Notes: a model not told the origin generated them from the sequence alone. Positions 1-7,542 are shown, numbered from the stretch's first letter. The stretch is 12,799 nucleotides of DNA from JAGZHZ01 sp963929865 (GCA_963929865.1 CAWVKK010000070.1:1-12799); one strand, 5' to 3'. Made by a program: numbers and translations.

Positions 1-92
1 TCAGAGAACAAATGTGAGTTTTGTCAGAGAAAAAGTTTGATATTTTTTAATTTGCCTCTTGACAAAAGTCACTTCATAACGGAGGTGAAGAA

Positions 93-1277
93 ATGAGAGA
101 TTATTTCATTCCTCTCGGGGGAGCCGATGAGGTAGGCGCCTCTTCCTATTTTCTCAACGTCGACGGAGTGAAAATGATCTTTGACGCGGGGGCGAGAATT
201 CACGGCATGGAGGTCTGCCCGGATTATCCGAGGCTTTTGCAGTATATAGACGACTATGCGGATATTGATTTTATCTTTTTAAGCCATGCGCACTACGACC
301 ATATCGGATCGTACCATATCCTAGGAAGCCTTGCAAAAAATGCGGAAGTGTTTGCGACAAAGGCGACAAAAGAATTTACAAAGCTGCAGCTGATGGATTT
401 TGGAAGGATGGTTGCGCCGGAGGAAAAAGAGGTAATTAAGCGCGCGAAATACAGGCAGGCGGAGGCGGCGATCAATAAGATCAGAGTCCTCCCCGTGATG
501 ATGCCGATCCATCGGGAAAAATGCACGATCACCTTCTACCCGGCCGGACATATGGCGGGGGCGGTGATGGTGGAAGTCAGGACAAAAAACCATGTGATTT
601 TTTACTCCGGGGATTTCAGCGTCCGGACGATGTTTGGGATCAATCAGATGCGTCTGGGAGAGATGAGACCGGATATTTTTCTGATGAATGCGACGAACGC
701 CTACCAGGCAAAAAAGAAAACAAAAAATGAATATACCGATCTTGTCCAGATATTGGAAAACAAAATCAAAGAGAGAAAAAATCTTCTGATCAGCTCGCGA
801 AGCATTGCAAAGCACCTCGATTTGTTCTATTTTATCAATCAGAATATCGACGACATCTGTCTTAACGCCGGATGCCCCGTCAGCGTCTACATCACAGAGC
901 AGTCGGAAAAAATAGGAAATGCGCTTGCAGATTTGGGATATCTTGTCTATGATGGTCATATCAAAAGCGGAAAGACGCCGGAGGAACCGCACATTTTGAT
1001 TGGAGAAGACACGCAGAGAGAAGGGTATGAGGTGATTCCGTTTGACCTTTACTCTCTCCACGCATCGTATCAGGAGATGAAGCTGTTCATCAAAAATGAA
1101 AATGCAGATGTGACGTATCTGCTTCACACAAAACCTAAATTTGGGGAACAGAATCTGGCGGACGACTTTAAACGCTCAAAAACCTTTCAGGGAAGTGTCA
1201 TCCAGGCATACAATGAGCATGTGTACGAGATCAGCTCAGACTTGCCGGGAAGAGCAGAAATCAAGGGATGGATTTGA
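93..1277 (+). CDS. Beta-CASP-type metallo-beta-lactamase-fold hydrolase (possible ribonuclease)
   Basis: A 394-residue MBL-fold protein, probably a cytoplasmic metal-dependent phosphodiesterase. Visible motifs are Asp31 in MIFDAG (motif 1), His65-x-His67-x-Asp69-His70 in SHAHYDHIGS (motif 2), His153 in YPAGHMAG (motif 3) and Asp174 in YSGDFS (motif 4). The middle region, about 200-320, and the late histidines His323 (SLHASYQE, motif B) and His345 (LLHTKP, motif C) match the beta-CASP group that includes RNase J and CPSF73. The usual acidic residue of motif A is not seen; the segment there reads NATNAY (199-204). No KH or other RNA-binding domain follows, so the protein is shorter than RNase J. 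The ATG has a GGAGGTG site 5 bases upstream. It is first gene of the operon with the GrpE-like and Hsp70 genes, 16 bases before the next start. The fold is well supported; the RNA substrate is inferred. Confidence 0.85.
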   Translation: MRDYFIPLGGADEVGASSYFLNVDGVKMIFDAGARIHGMEVCPDYPRLLQYIDDYADIDFIFLSHAHYDHIGSYHILGSLAKNAEVFATKATKEFTKLQLMDFGRMVAPEEKEVIKRAKYRQAEAAINKIRVLPVMMPIHREKCTITFYPAGHMAGAVMVEVRTKNHVIFYSGDFSVRTMFGINQMRLGEMRPDIFLMNATNAYQAKKKTKNEYTDLVQILENKIKERKNLLISSRSIAKHLDLFYFINQNIDDICLNAGCPVSVYITEQSEKIGNALADLGYLVYDGHIKSGKTPEEPHILIGEDTQREGYEVIPFDLYSLHASYQEMKLFIKNENADVTYLLHTKPKFGEQNLADDFKRSKTFQGSVIQAYNEHVYEISSDLPGRAEIKGWI

Positions 1278-1293
1278 GAAAGAGAGGAAAAAA

Positions 1294-2418
1294 ATGAAAT
1301 ATTTTACAATTTACGAACAAATCATGCAGTCTGAACTCAAAACAGCAGAGTACGAGAGCTATAAAAATAATGCGGCGGGAAGAATCAATGACGAATGGCT
1401 TGCCATCCTTCTGGCGCTGCGCTATCCGAAAAGCCATCCAAGAGAAATGATGGAGCGGCTTGAGGAGGAAGGAGAGTTTCAGATCGCTTATGAAATGTTA
1501 ATCCGGTGTCTGCACTCTGTCAATCTCGATGACCCGGGAAAGCGGTGCCATATTCTCGCCGAGATTGAAGAGGCGGCGCAGAACCTGAAAAACGCTTTGA
1601 ATGGAAAGAGAGAGGGCGCGCAGGAATTTGCGGAATTTGCCTCAAACATGACAGAAAGAGACAGCGCGAGAGGAAAAATGTATTTTAAGGCGAAGTATCT
1701 TTTAGTGTACCTGATCTGGATGGACGAGGACATGAAAAATCAGCAGTATGCCGAGATCGCGCGCTGCTACGGGGAGAGATACTGCGAGAGAGTCGTCAGA
1801 CAGCTCAAAAAAGAGATCAACCGCCAGCTGGGAGTAAAGGAAGAAAAAAAGACGGCGAAGGATGTGCTGCAAAAGACAGAGGCGGTGCTGGCGTCGACAG
1901 AACACGACTATGACATGTCGGGCAGCGACGAGCTGGTCAGACTGCGCTTTTTAAATGAAAATTATCGCAATTCCCTTGAAATGGTACAGTCGATGTTTGA
2001 CGAACTGAAAGAATCTGTGGAGGAGTCTGCGGAAGAGGCAAAAAGCGTTGCCATTTCGGACTTTTTTGGAAAACTGAATTCTCCGGCGTACGGCAACCTT
2101 CTGGATAATCTTTTGGTAGTCGAAAAAAATCTCGCCAATGCCAGAAAAGAGGGCATTAAACTTCCGCCGCAGCTGATGTCGCTGGGAATTATCTTTAAAC
2201 AGCTGATCCGCTTCGTCAAAGATTCGGGCATTGAACCGATCGAGACGGTGGGAAGAGAATTTGAGGCTGCATATGAGGATATCTCTCTTTTAAATTATGT
2301 GGGAGAGCCGTATGAAAAAGACGGGGAGATCAAAAAATTAAAGGTTTCGACGCCTGGATGGAAATACAGAGACGTCATTATCTCAACCCCAACCGTTCAG
2401 GAAGTCTTGGAAGAATAA
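1294..2418 (+). CDS. GrpE-like nucleotide exchange factor with unrecognised helical N-terminal domain
   Basis: A 374-residue soluble protein. I place the start at ATG 1294, preceded by an AGAGAGGA site; the open frame continues back to 1141 but overlaps the upstream gene. Residues 1-200 are predicted mostly helical and I do not recognise them. Residues 212-255 form a long charged helix. Residues 258-370 resemble GrpE: LLDNLLVVEKNL (269-280), FKQLIRFVKDSGIEPIETVG (301-320), then REFEAAYED and G355-W-x3-D360-x2-I-x4-V368. That last block nearly fits the GrpE signature G-[FY]-x3-[DEG]-x2-[LIVM]. The family releases ADP from Hsp70, and an Hsp70-like gene starts 15 bases after this stop, which supports the reading. 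GrpE is normally about 200 residues, so the N-terminal half is an addition, perhaps a client or partner-binding domain. No J-domain HPD motif is present. The exchange-factor role is inferred from faint similarity plus context. Confidence 0.7.
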   Translation: MKYFTIYEQIMQSELKTAEYESYKNNAAGRINDEWLAILLALRYPKSHPREMMERLEEEGEFQIAYEMLIRCLHSVNLDDPGKRCHILAEIEEAAQNLKNALNGKREGAQEFAEFASNMTERDSARGKMYFKAKYLLVYLIWMDEDMKNQQYAEIARCYGERYCERVVRQLKKEINRQLGVKEEKKTAKDVLQKTEAVLASTEHDYDMSGSDELVRLRFLNENYRNSLEMVQSMFDELKESVEESAEEAKSVAISDFFGKLNSPAYGNLLDNLLVVEKNLANARKEGIKLPPQLMSLGIIFKQLIRFVKDSGIEPIETVGREFEAAYEDISLLNYVGEPYEKDGEIKKLKVSTPGWKYRDVIISTPTVQEVLEE

Positions 2419-2433
2419 GCAGGAGATGAGAAT

Positions 2434-5064
2434 ATGGACAGCACAAAAAATTATTTTTACGGAATTGATCTGGGAACGACAAACTCCGTGATGGCTTACG
2501 GAAATTTTACAAATACGGGAATTCTAAAGCCGATTGTTGTGGACATTGACCGGAAAAGTGAAAACGGAAGCCGCTCGAGAGGAAAGCTGCTTCCCTCCGT
2601 GGTTTTCTACTATAAAGACAATGAGGGGAATATGATTCCGGAGGTAGGAGATTACGCGAAAAGCCGGTACGGGACAAAGAGCGGATACGTCTGCAAGTCT
2701 GTGAAATCGTTTATGGGACAGACAGAAGGACTCAATCTCGCCGAGGAGATCGGCGACCAGACGCCCGCCGCCGTATCGGCGCAGATTTTAAAGCATATGA
2801 TCCGCTCTGCAAAAAGCAGACTGTTTCAGGAGGAAATCAGGGACGTCATCATTACGGTTCCGGCTTCGTTTGACTCTGACCAGTGTCAGGCGACGCTGGA
2901 CGCGGCGCAGTATGCAGGGATTGACATAGACAACCAGCACGATATTTTGCTGTATGAGCCAAAAGCCGTCATCTATGACTTCCTTCAAATGCAGGAAAGC
3001 GGAGAAATCCCGCCGGATGTGATCGACCTCTCAACGCCGAAGAACATTTTAGTCTTTGACCTTGGAGGCGGAACGCTGGACGTGACGATCCACAAGGTGG
3101 GATATTCCCAAAACGGTGTGCTCAACATCAAGGATATCGCGATCTCACGATATACGCAGATCGGAGGAGATAATTTCGACGAACTCATCGCGAACGAGAT
3201 GATGAGACGTTTTCAGGAACTCAACGGAATCACGATCAACATCAAACGAAAAGAAGAGGTGATGTGCAAGCTCAGACGCCTGGCGGAACACTTAAAGATC
3301 GACATGTCGAACGACTATGAACGGTGCCAGGAAATGGGTTCTGAGCTGGCAGACGATTACTATGAGGAAGTAATGGAAATCAATTTGTATGATTCTTACT
3401 CGTATGCCGATGAATTCACAAAGAAAGAGCTTGAGGACATTATAGCCCCGATGCTCGGAGCCGGCTATACGATCGAAGACGCGAAGAGGATCGATTCCAT
3501 GACGGAAAAAGACATGAACAATATGATCTATCCAATTCTCGACGTGCTTTCCAAAGCAGGGGAAGAGTGCAAAATAGATACGGTGATTTTAAATGGAGGA
3601 ATGACAAAACTTTACCCTGTAAAGAGGAGAATCGAACAATTTTTCGGCTTCCGCGCTCTGACAACGAGCGACCCGGACCTTGCCGTGGCAAGAGGAGCCG
3701 TGTACTACCATTATTGTCTTCACAAATATAATATCAAAAAGAGTAAAGATGTCTTTGAAGAGAATTCAAGGGAGGAGATCCAAAAGGCAGTTTTCCACAC
3801 AGGAACGATTATGAACGACCGCGTGAATCTGGGAATCCGCAATGAATATGTCAGCAGACTGATCGAAGCAGGAACGAATCTTCCGTATATTTCCGAGGAG
3901 ATCAGCGGCAAATACGAGATGGGGAAGGACAGCGACACGCTGGCGCTTGACATTTTTCTGGGAAGAGGGATGACAAAGAATCTTCCAAACAGAAGAATCG
4001 CACGGCGCCTGATCAAATTTAAAAAGGTATATCCGGCAGGGACGCCGATCAGCCTGCGCATTATGATCGACAGCATGAGAATGATGACGATGGAGGCGTG
4101 GATCACAAACCGCCCGAAAGAACGCGCTGTGATTGAGATCGACACGAACTCCTCAAAGGACGTCAGCGAGGAGAAGGTAAAAAGCCGGATTTATTCCACA
4201 GAAAGCATTCCGCTCAACGCCAAGAGCGAGCTCAACGACATCAAGGTTCTCATGGAGCGCAACAAGACCATGAAAAAGAAGGATGAGATCAACAAAAAGA
4301 TCAACGAGAGGATCGCCGAGATCGGAAAAGCGGAAAATCCGGCAGATTTCTTTGAACCGCTTGTAGCGATGGCAGACACATGCTATCAGAGCGATATTTT
4401 GCTGGGATACTTATATGAGATCGCTGCGAAGCTCTGCTATGGATGGAACGACGCGCAAAAGAGAAGGATGAAAAGGATCGCGTCGCGTCATTTCCAGGAG
4501 CAGGCAAGATATGTGGCGCAGACGGTGTACGTCCTGAGAAAGGCAATCGATCTGATCGCGGCTCTGGGCGGAGCATTTATTGAGGATTACCGTACTTATC
4601 TGGAGCGGCGCATCGTGCCGGAGGCAATCCGGTACGCGCTGTATGAAAATGCGCTCATCTGGGAAAAGTCGGATGAAAAGGCGCTGGAATTTATCAAAGA
4701 CCGCAAAATCAGCGAACTTTCGCCGCGCTCCATCCAATGTCTGATGCGCAGATTCGGGGTTGGGACGAAAAAAGACCACCAGCAGCTTCTAAAAGACATC
4801 GTCAAGTCGACAGCGGAATTCATCAACACAAAAGAATGCGCGCACCCGGAGTACTATCTGATACTGGAAGCACAGCTGTGCGGGTCAGAAGTCAACCACG
4901 CGCTTTTGAGCAACAAAAAGCTGATGAAATCAGTACGCGCATCGATTGACCAGTATTACAGCACGCGGCAGAAGGATGACCTTTACTGCGCTCTTCAAAA
5001 TCTGCTGGACGACATCCCGCTTTCCGCGGAGGAAGAGGAGACGATCAAAAAGTACTACCAGTAA
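2434..5064 (+). CDS. Hsp70-family chaperone with long C-terminal helical extension
   Basis: An 876-residue Hsp70 relative (DnaK is about 610-640). The ATPase domain is complete: phosphate-1 loop IDLGTTNS (11-18), Lys91 in KSFMGQ matching the catalytic lysine of DnaK, connect-1 ITVPASFDSDQCQAT (140-154), Glu175 in LLYEPKAV, phosphate-2 loop VFDLGGGTLDVT (207-218), QIGGDNFDE (242-250), adenosine motif VILNGGMTKLYP (384-395) and DPDLAVARGA (413-422). A divergent beta substrate-binding domain follows at about 455-570 (VNLGIRNEYVSRLIEAGTNL; later PAGTPISLRI). Residues about 595-876 are helical, charged and far longer than the DnaK lid; I recognise no family in them. There is no signal peptide or membrane segment. 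The start has an AGGAGATG site. It is the last gene of the operon and has no clear terminator of its own on this strand. It is not the housekeeping DnaK: there is no neighbouring dnaJ or hrcA, and the lid differs. Confidence 0.88.
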   Translation: MDSTKNYFYGIDLGTTNSVMAYGNFTNTGILKPIVVDIDRKSENGSRSRGKLLPSVVFYYKDNEGNMIPEVGDYAKSRYGTKSGYVCKSVKSFMGQTEGLNLAEEIGDQTPAAVSAQILKHMIRSAKSRLFQEEIRDVIITVPASFDSDQCQATLDAAQYAGIDIDNQHDILLYEPKAVIYDFLQMQESGEIPPDVIDLSTPKNILVFDLGGGTLDVTIHKVGYSQNGVLNIKDIAISRYTQIGGDNFDELIANEMMRRFQELNGITINIKRKEEVMCKLRRLAEHLKIDMSNDYERCQEMGSELADDYYEEVMEINLYDSYSYADEFTKKELEDIIAPMLGAGYTIEDAKRIDSMTEKDMNNMIYPILDVLSKAGEECKIDTVILNGGMTKLYPVKRRIEQFFGFRALTTSDPDLAVARGAVYYHYCLHKYNIKKSKDVFEENSREEIQKAVFHTGTIMNDRVNLGIRNEYVSRLIEAGTNLPYISEEISGKYEMGKDSDTLALDIFLGRGMTKNLPNRRIARRLIKFKKVYPAGTPISLRIMIDSMRMMTMEAWITNRPKERAVIEIDTNSSKDVSEEKVKSRIYSTESIPLNAKSELNDIKVLMERNKTMKKKDEINKKINERIAEIGKAENPADFFEPLVAMADTCYQSDILLGYLYEIAAKLCYGWNDAQKRRMKRIASRHFQEQARYVAQTVYVLRKAIDLIAALGGAFIEDYRTYLERRIVPEAIRYALYENALIWEKSDEKALEFIKDRKISELSPRSIQCLMRRFGVGTKKDHQQLLKDIVKSTAEFINTKECAHPEYYLILEAQLCGSEVNHALLSNKKLMKSVRASIDQYYSTRQKDDLYCALQNLLDDIPLSAEEEETIKKYYQ

Positions 5065-5083
5065 TTTTGCGCAAAGAAAAGAG

Positions 5084-5130
5084 AAAAAAAGAAAAAAAGA
5101 CAGCCGCAGCGTTTAAACGCCGCGGCTGTC
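5084..5130 (-). terminator. Intrinsic terminator of the malate operon
   Basis: The arms GACAGCCGC (5099-5107) and GCGGCTGTC (5122-5130) form a perfect 9-bp stem, with a second small dyad GCGTTTAAACGC inside the loop. Read on the minus strand, the stem is followed at once by seven T (complement of 5092-5098) and then another T run (5084-5090). It lies about 60 bases past the malic enzyme stop. On the plus strand no T run follows the stem, so it would act poorly for the converging Hsp70 gene. Confidence 0.9.
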
Positions 5131-5193
5131 CGCATATGGAGCGGTATGAATTTGTACAGCTATGCCGCCCCGTCTCTGCCTAAAAGACACGAT

Positions 5194-6366
5194 TTAGATT
5201 CTGGCAACTCCCGTCTTTCTTGCAGCTTCTGCAACGCCCTTGGAGACTGCTTCTTTTACGCGTTTGTCGAACGGATTTGGAATAATGTAATCCGGCGTCA
5301 GATCTTTCTCATCGATCAGTCCTGCGATTGCGTAAGCAGCGGCAATCTTCATCTCATCGTTGATATCCTTTGCGCGAACGTCAAGCGCACCGCGGAAAAT
5401 ACCAGGGAATGCAAGAACGTTGTTGATCTGGTTCGGGAAATCGCTTCTTCCTGTTCCGACAACGGCAGCGCCTGCAGCTTTTGCCAGATCCGGCATGATT
5501 TCCGGAACCGGATTTGCCATCGGGAAGAGGATCGGATTTGGAGCCATGGTTTTTACCATCTCTTCTGTCACAGTGCCTGGAGCGGAGACACCGATAAAGA
5601 CGTCAGCGCCCACGAGCATATCTGCGAGAGAACCTTTTTTCTTCTGAAGGTTGGAAATTTTTGCCATTTCCTGTTTCTCAGCGTTTAATCCTTCACGTCC
5701 TTCATAGATCGCTCCGGTACGGTCGCACATGATAACTTCTTTTAATCCCAGTTTTACAAGAAGCTTGATGATGGCGATTCCAGCAGCGCCTGCGCCTGAG
5801 GTGACAACCTTAACGTCGGAGATTTTTCTGCCTGTCAGTTTTAAAGCGTTGATCATAGCGGCAGCCGTAACGACAGCGGTTCCGTGCTGATCATCGTGGA
5901 AAATCGGGATATCGCAGCGCTCCTTTAATTTGCGCTCGATCTCAAAGCATCTCGGAGCAGAGATATCCTCTAAGTTGACGCCGCCGAAGCTTCCTGCGAG
6001 AAGAGCAACGGTGTTGACAATCTCATCTACGTCCTTGGAACGGATGCACAGAGGGAAAGCGTCAACGTCGCCGAACTGTTTGAACAGAACGCATTTGCCT
6101 TCCATAACAGGCATACCTGCTTCCGGTCCGATATCGCCAAGTCCGAGTACAGCGGTGCCGTCTGTCACAACCGCTACCATATTGGCGCGGCGCGTATATT
6201 TATAGGAAAGATCTACGTCGTCCCTGATTTTCAGACATGGCTCTGCAACGCCCGGTGTGTAGGCAACGGCAAGGTCCTCCGGGGTGTCCAGCTTTGCGCG
6301 GCTGACAACTTCGATTTTTCCTGCCCATTTTTCGTGCTGCTGTAAAGCAAATTCTTTTTTATCCAT
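5194..6366 (-). CDS. Malic enzyme (malate dehydrogenase, decarboxylating), short form
   Basis: A 390-residue cytoplasmic enzyme that decarboxylates malate oxidatively to pyruvate and CO2 with NAD(P)+ reduction. Visible features are Tyr36 in AYTPGVAEP, the catalytic Lys91 in VMEGKCVLFK, the metal ligands Glu133-Asp134 in NLEDISAPRCFEIE, Asp158/Asp159 in FHDDQHGTA, and the Rossmann loop GAGAAG (191-196). Asp215 ends the second strand (MCDR); this does not by itself settle NAD versus NADP. The length fits the bacterial short form (YtsJ type) without the phosphotransacetylase domain found in long MaeB proteins. The start has an AGGAGG site 7 bases upstream. It is the second gene of the operon, 28 bases after the LDH/MDH stop, with a strong terminator downstream. 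The pairing suggests coupled oxaloacetate-malate-pyruvate conversion. Confidence 0.95.
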   Translation of the reverse strand: MDKKEFALQQHEKWAGKIEVVSRAKLDTPEDLAVAYTPGVAEPCLKIRDDVDLSYKYTRRANMVAVVTDGTAVLGLGDIGPEAGMPVMEGKCVLFKQFGDVDAFPLCIRSKDVDEIVNTVALLAGSFGGVNLEDISAPRCFEIERKLKERCDIPIFHDDQHGTAVVTAAAMINALKLTGRKISDVKVVTSGAGAAGIAIIKLLVKLGLKEVIMCDRTGAIYEGREGLNAEKQEMAKISNLQKKKGSLADMLVGADVFIGVSAPGTVTEEMVKTMAPNPILFPMANPVPEIMPDLAKAAGAAVVGTGRSDFPNQINNVLAFPGIFRGALDVRAKDINDEMKIAAAYAIAGLIDEKDLTPDYIIPNPFDKRVKEAVSKGVAEAARKTGVARI

Positions 6367-6394
6367 TTGATATTCCTCCTGAGATGGTATAATG

Positions 6395-7342
6395 TTATGA
6401 TTCCTTTACCTGTGCTAAGAAATCTTTTAATATCTGAACAGAAGCGTTCATCGCTTCTTTTTCAGCCTCATTCATTGGAACGCGCAGCGTATGTGTGATT
6501 CCCTGGCGGCCGACACGGCAAGGCATGGAAATCGGAACGCCTGCCCAATCTCCAAAGCTTTCATCCAGAACATGTGCAACTGGAAGGATCGCGTCTTCAT
6601 CTTTCATAATCGCTTCTGCGATGCAGGATGCCGCCATGGCAATACCGTAGAAAGTAGCGCCTTTTCTGCGGATAATCTCTGCGCCGCCGATTTTGGTATC
6701 TTCCGCAATCTTTTCTTTGTCAAGCTCTACACCGATCTGAGCGGCATAGTCGTCCATCGGAACAGCGCCTACCATAGCGGAGCTGAAAATTGCAACCTGG
6801 CTGTCTCCGTGTTCACCTAAAACGTATGCCTCGATGTCTCTTAAATTGACGTTCAGTTTCTGAGCTAAGAAATAGCGGAAGCGCGCTGTGTCGAGAGAGG
6901 TTCCGCTTCCGATGACTCTGCTGGCAGGAAGTCCGGACGTCTCAACAACTGTAGCCGTCGTAATGTCAGCCGGATTGGAAACAACAAGGATTAACGGGTT
7001 CTTGGCATACTTCATGATGCTTTCTGTAATGCTCTTTACAATGCTGACATTGATTTTTGCAAGATCAAGGCGTGTCTGTCCCGGTTTTCTGGCAACGCCA
7101 GCCGTAACGATGATCAGATCTGCGTCTGCACAGTCTTCATAGCTTCCATGTTTGACAGCGATCTGTTTGAAAAAGCTGGCACCCTGGCCAACATCGAGAG
7201 ATGCACCTTCCGCACGCTCCTCATTTAAGTCAATTAATACGATATCGTTTGCCTGTGCGCGAACCATCAGTGTGTAGGCGATAGCTTCTCCCACATTACC
7301 GGCTCCAATTACTACAATTTTGTCTCTACCAGTCTGACTCAT
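6395..7342 (-). CDS. LDH-type malate (or lactate) dehydrogenase
   Basis: A 315-residue NAD-dependent 2-hydroxyacid dehydrogenase of the LDH/MDH superfamily. Visible features are the Rossmann loop GAGNVG (13-18), Asp38 ending the second strand (VLIDLN, NAD preference), Asn123 in SNPAD, Asp151 and Arg154 in LDTARFR, and catalytic His178 in GEHGDS. The substrate-specificity loop reads AGVARKPGQTRLDL (81-94). Arg85 sits where lactate dehydrogenases have Gln102 and malate dehydrogenases have Arg102, so I favour malate/oxaloacetate. The rest of the loop (TRLDL) is more like LDH, and automatic annotation may say L-lactate dehydrogenase. The start has a GAGGTAA site. It is the first gene of a two-gene operon with malic enzyme, 28 bases apart, which supports the malate reading. 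A promoter, leader hairpins and a Rex-box-like site lie upstream. The family is certain; the substrate is inferred. Confidence 0.93.
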   Translation of the reverse strand: MSQTGRDKIVVIGAGNVGEAIAYTLMVRAQANDIVLIDLNEERAEGASLDVGQGASFFKQIAVKHGSYEDCADADLIIVTAGVARKPGQTRLDLAKINVSIVKSITESIMKYAKNPLILVVSNPADITTATVVETSGLPASRVIGSGTSLDTARFRYFLAQKLNVNLRDIEAYVLGEHGDSQVAIFSSAMVGAVPMDDYAAQIGVELDKEKIAEDTKIGGAEIIRRKGATFYGIAMAASCIAEAIMKDEDAILPVAHVLDESFGDWAGVPISMPCRVGRQGITHTLRVPMNEAEKEAMNASVQILKDFLAQVKES

Positions 7343-7392
7343 TTCTTTACCTCATTTCTTTTTCTTTTAGTTTGATTTGCAGTCGGAACATC

Positions 7393-7406
7393 TGCGGAAA
7401 ACCGCA
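7393..7406 (-). promoter_or_regulatory. Small hairpin in the malate operon leader
   Basis: On the minus strand TGCGG-TTTT-CCGCA forms a perfect 5-bp stem with a four-T loop, about 50 bases before the dehydrogenase start codon. No T run follows, so it is not a terminator. Its role is unknown. Confidence 0.4.
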
Positions 7407-7426
7407 CTGTCCTTGCTGTTTGACCC

Positions 7427-7454
7427 GCGGATAGGATTTCGGTATCCTCGCCGC
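7427..7454 (-). promoter_or_regulatory. Hairpin at the 5' end of the malate operon transcript
   Basis: On the minus strand GCGG-cg-AGGAT-accgaa-ATCCT-at-CCGC makes a symmetric stem of 4 bp, a 2x2 internal loop, 5 bp and a 6-base loop. The transcription start predicted from the promoter lies at about 7458, so the hairpin would be at the very 5' end of the mRNA, where such structures often slow decay. That role is inferred. Confidence 0.45.
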
Positions 7455-7464
7455 ATACATTTTT

Positions 7465-7493
7465 ATTGTACTATAAATAAAACAAGATTTCAA
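7465..7493 (-). promoter_or_regulatory. Sigma-A-type promoter of the malate operon
   Basis: On the minus strand TTGAAA (complement of 7488-7493), a 17-base spacer and TACAAT (complement of 7465-7470). The predicted transcription start near 7458 gives a leader of about 115 nt before the dehydrogenase gene. Confidence 0.7.
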
Positions 7494-7498
7494 CGAAA

Positions 7499-7516
7499 TT
7501 GTTAAGGATAAAACAA
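7499..7516. promoter_or_regulatory. Possible Rex (redox sensor) operator
   Basis: TTGTTAAGGATAAAACAA fits the clostridial Rex pattern TTGTTAA-N4-TTAACAA at 12 of 14 specified positions. Rex senses the NADH/NAD+ ratio and commonly controls fermentation dehydrogenases. The site is 5 bases upstream of the -35 box of the malate operon promoter and touches the -35 zone of the divergent pseudouridine synthase promoter, so its main target is not clear from position alone. In AT-rich DNA such a match can arise by chance. Confidence 0.4.
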
Positions 7517-7533
7517 AATTTCAAGCAAAGATA

Positions 7534-7542
7534 TGATATAAT
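7534..7542 (+). promoter_or_regulatory. Extended -10 promoter of the pseudouridine synthase gene
   Basis: TGATATAAT gives a perfect TATAAT (7537-7542) with an upstream TG extension (7534-7535). The -35 zone 17 bases upstream (CAAAAT) is poor, which the extended -10 can offset. The start codon is 33 bases downstream. Confidence 0.65.

Noticed and set aside
1..31. Repeated TCAGAGAA (1-8 and 24-31)
   Set aside because: Only two short copies, with no symmetry or further repeats; likely chance.
59..64. TTGACA as the -35 box for the first operon
   Set aside because: No -10 hexamer lies 16-18 bases downstream; that spot is the ribosome binding site. Other pairings in 1-58 have poor spacing, so no promoter is called; it may lie before the window.
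321..1127. Long antisense open frame (268 codons) opposite the hydrolase gene
   Set aside because: It is a shadow of the coding strand with no family motifs and no plausible start signal.
1141..1293. N-terminal extension of the GrpE-like protein back to the ATG at 1141
   Set aside because: It overlaps the hydrolase gene by 137 bases, has no ribosome binding site, and ATG 1294 has a good one.
5065..5076. TTTGCGCAAA as a terminator for the Hsp70 gene
   Set aside because: The palindrome is too short to form a stable hairpin with a loop, and no T run follows.
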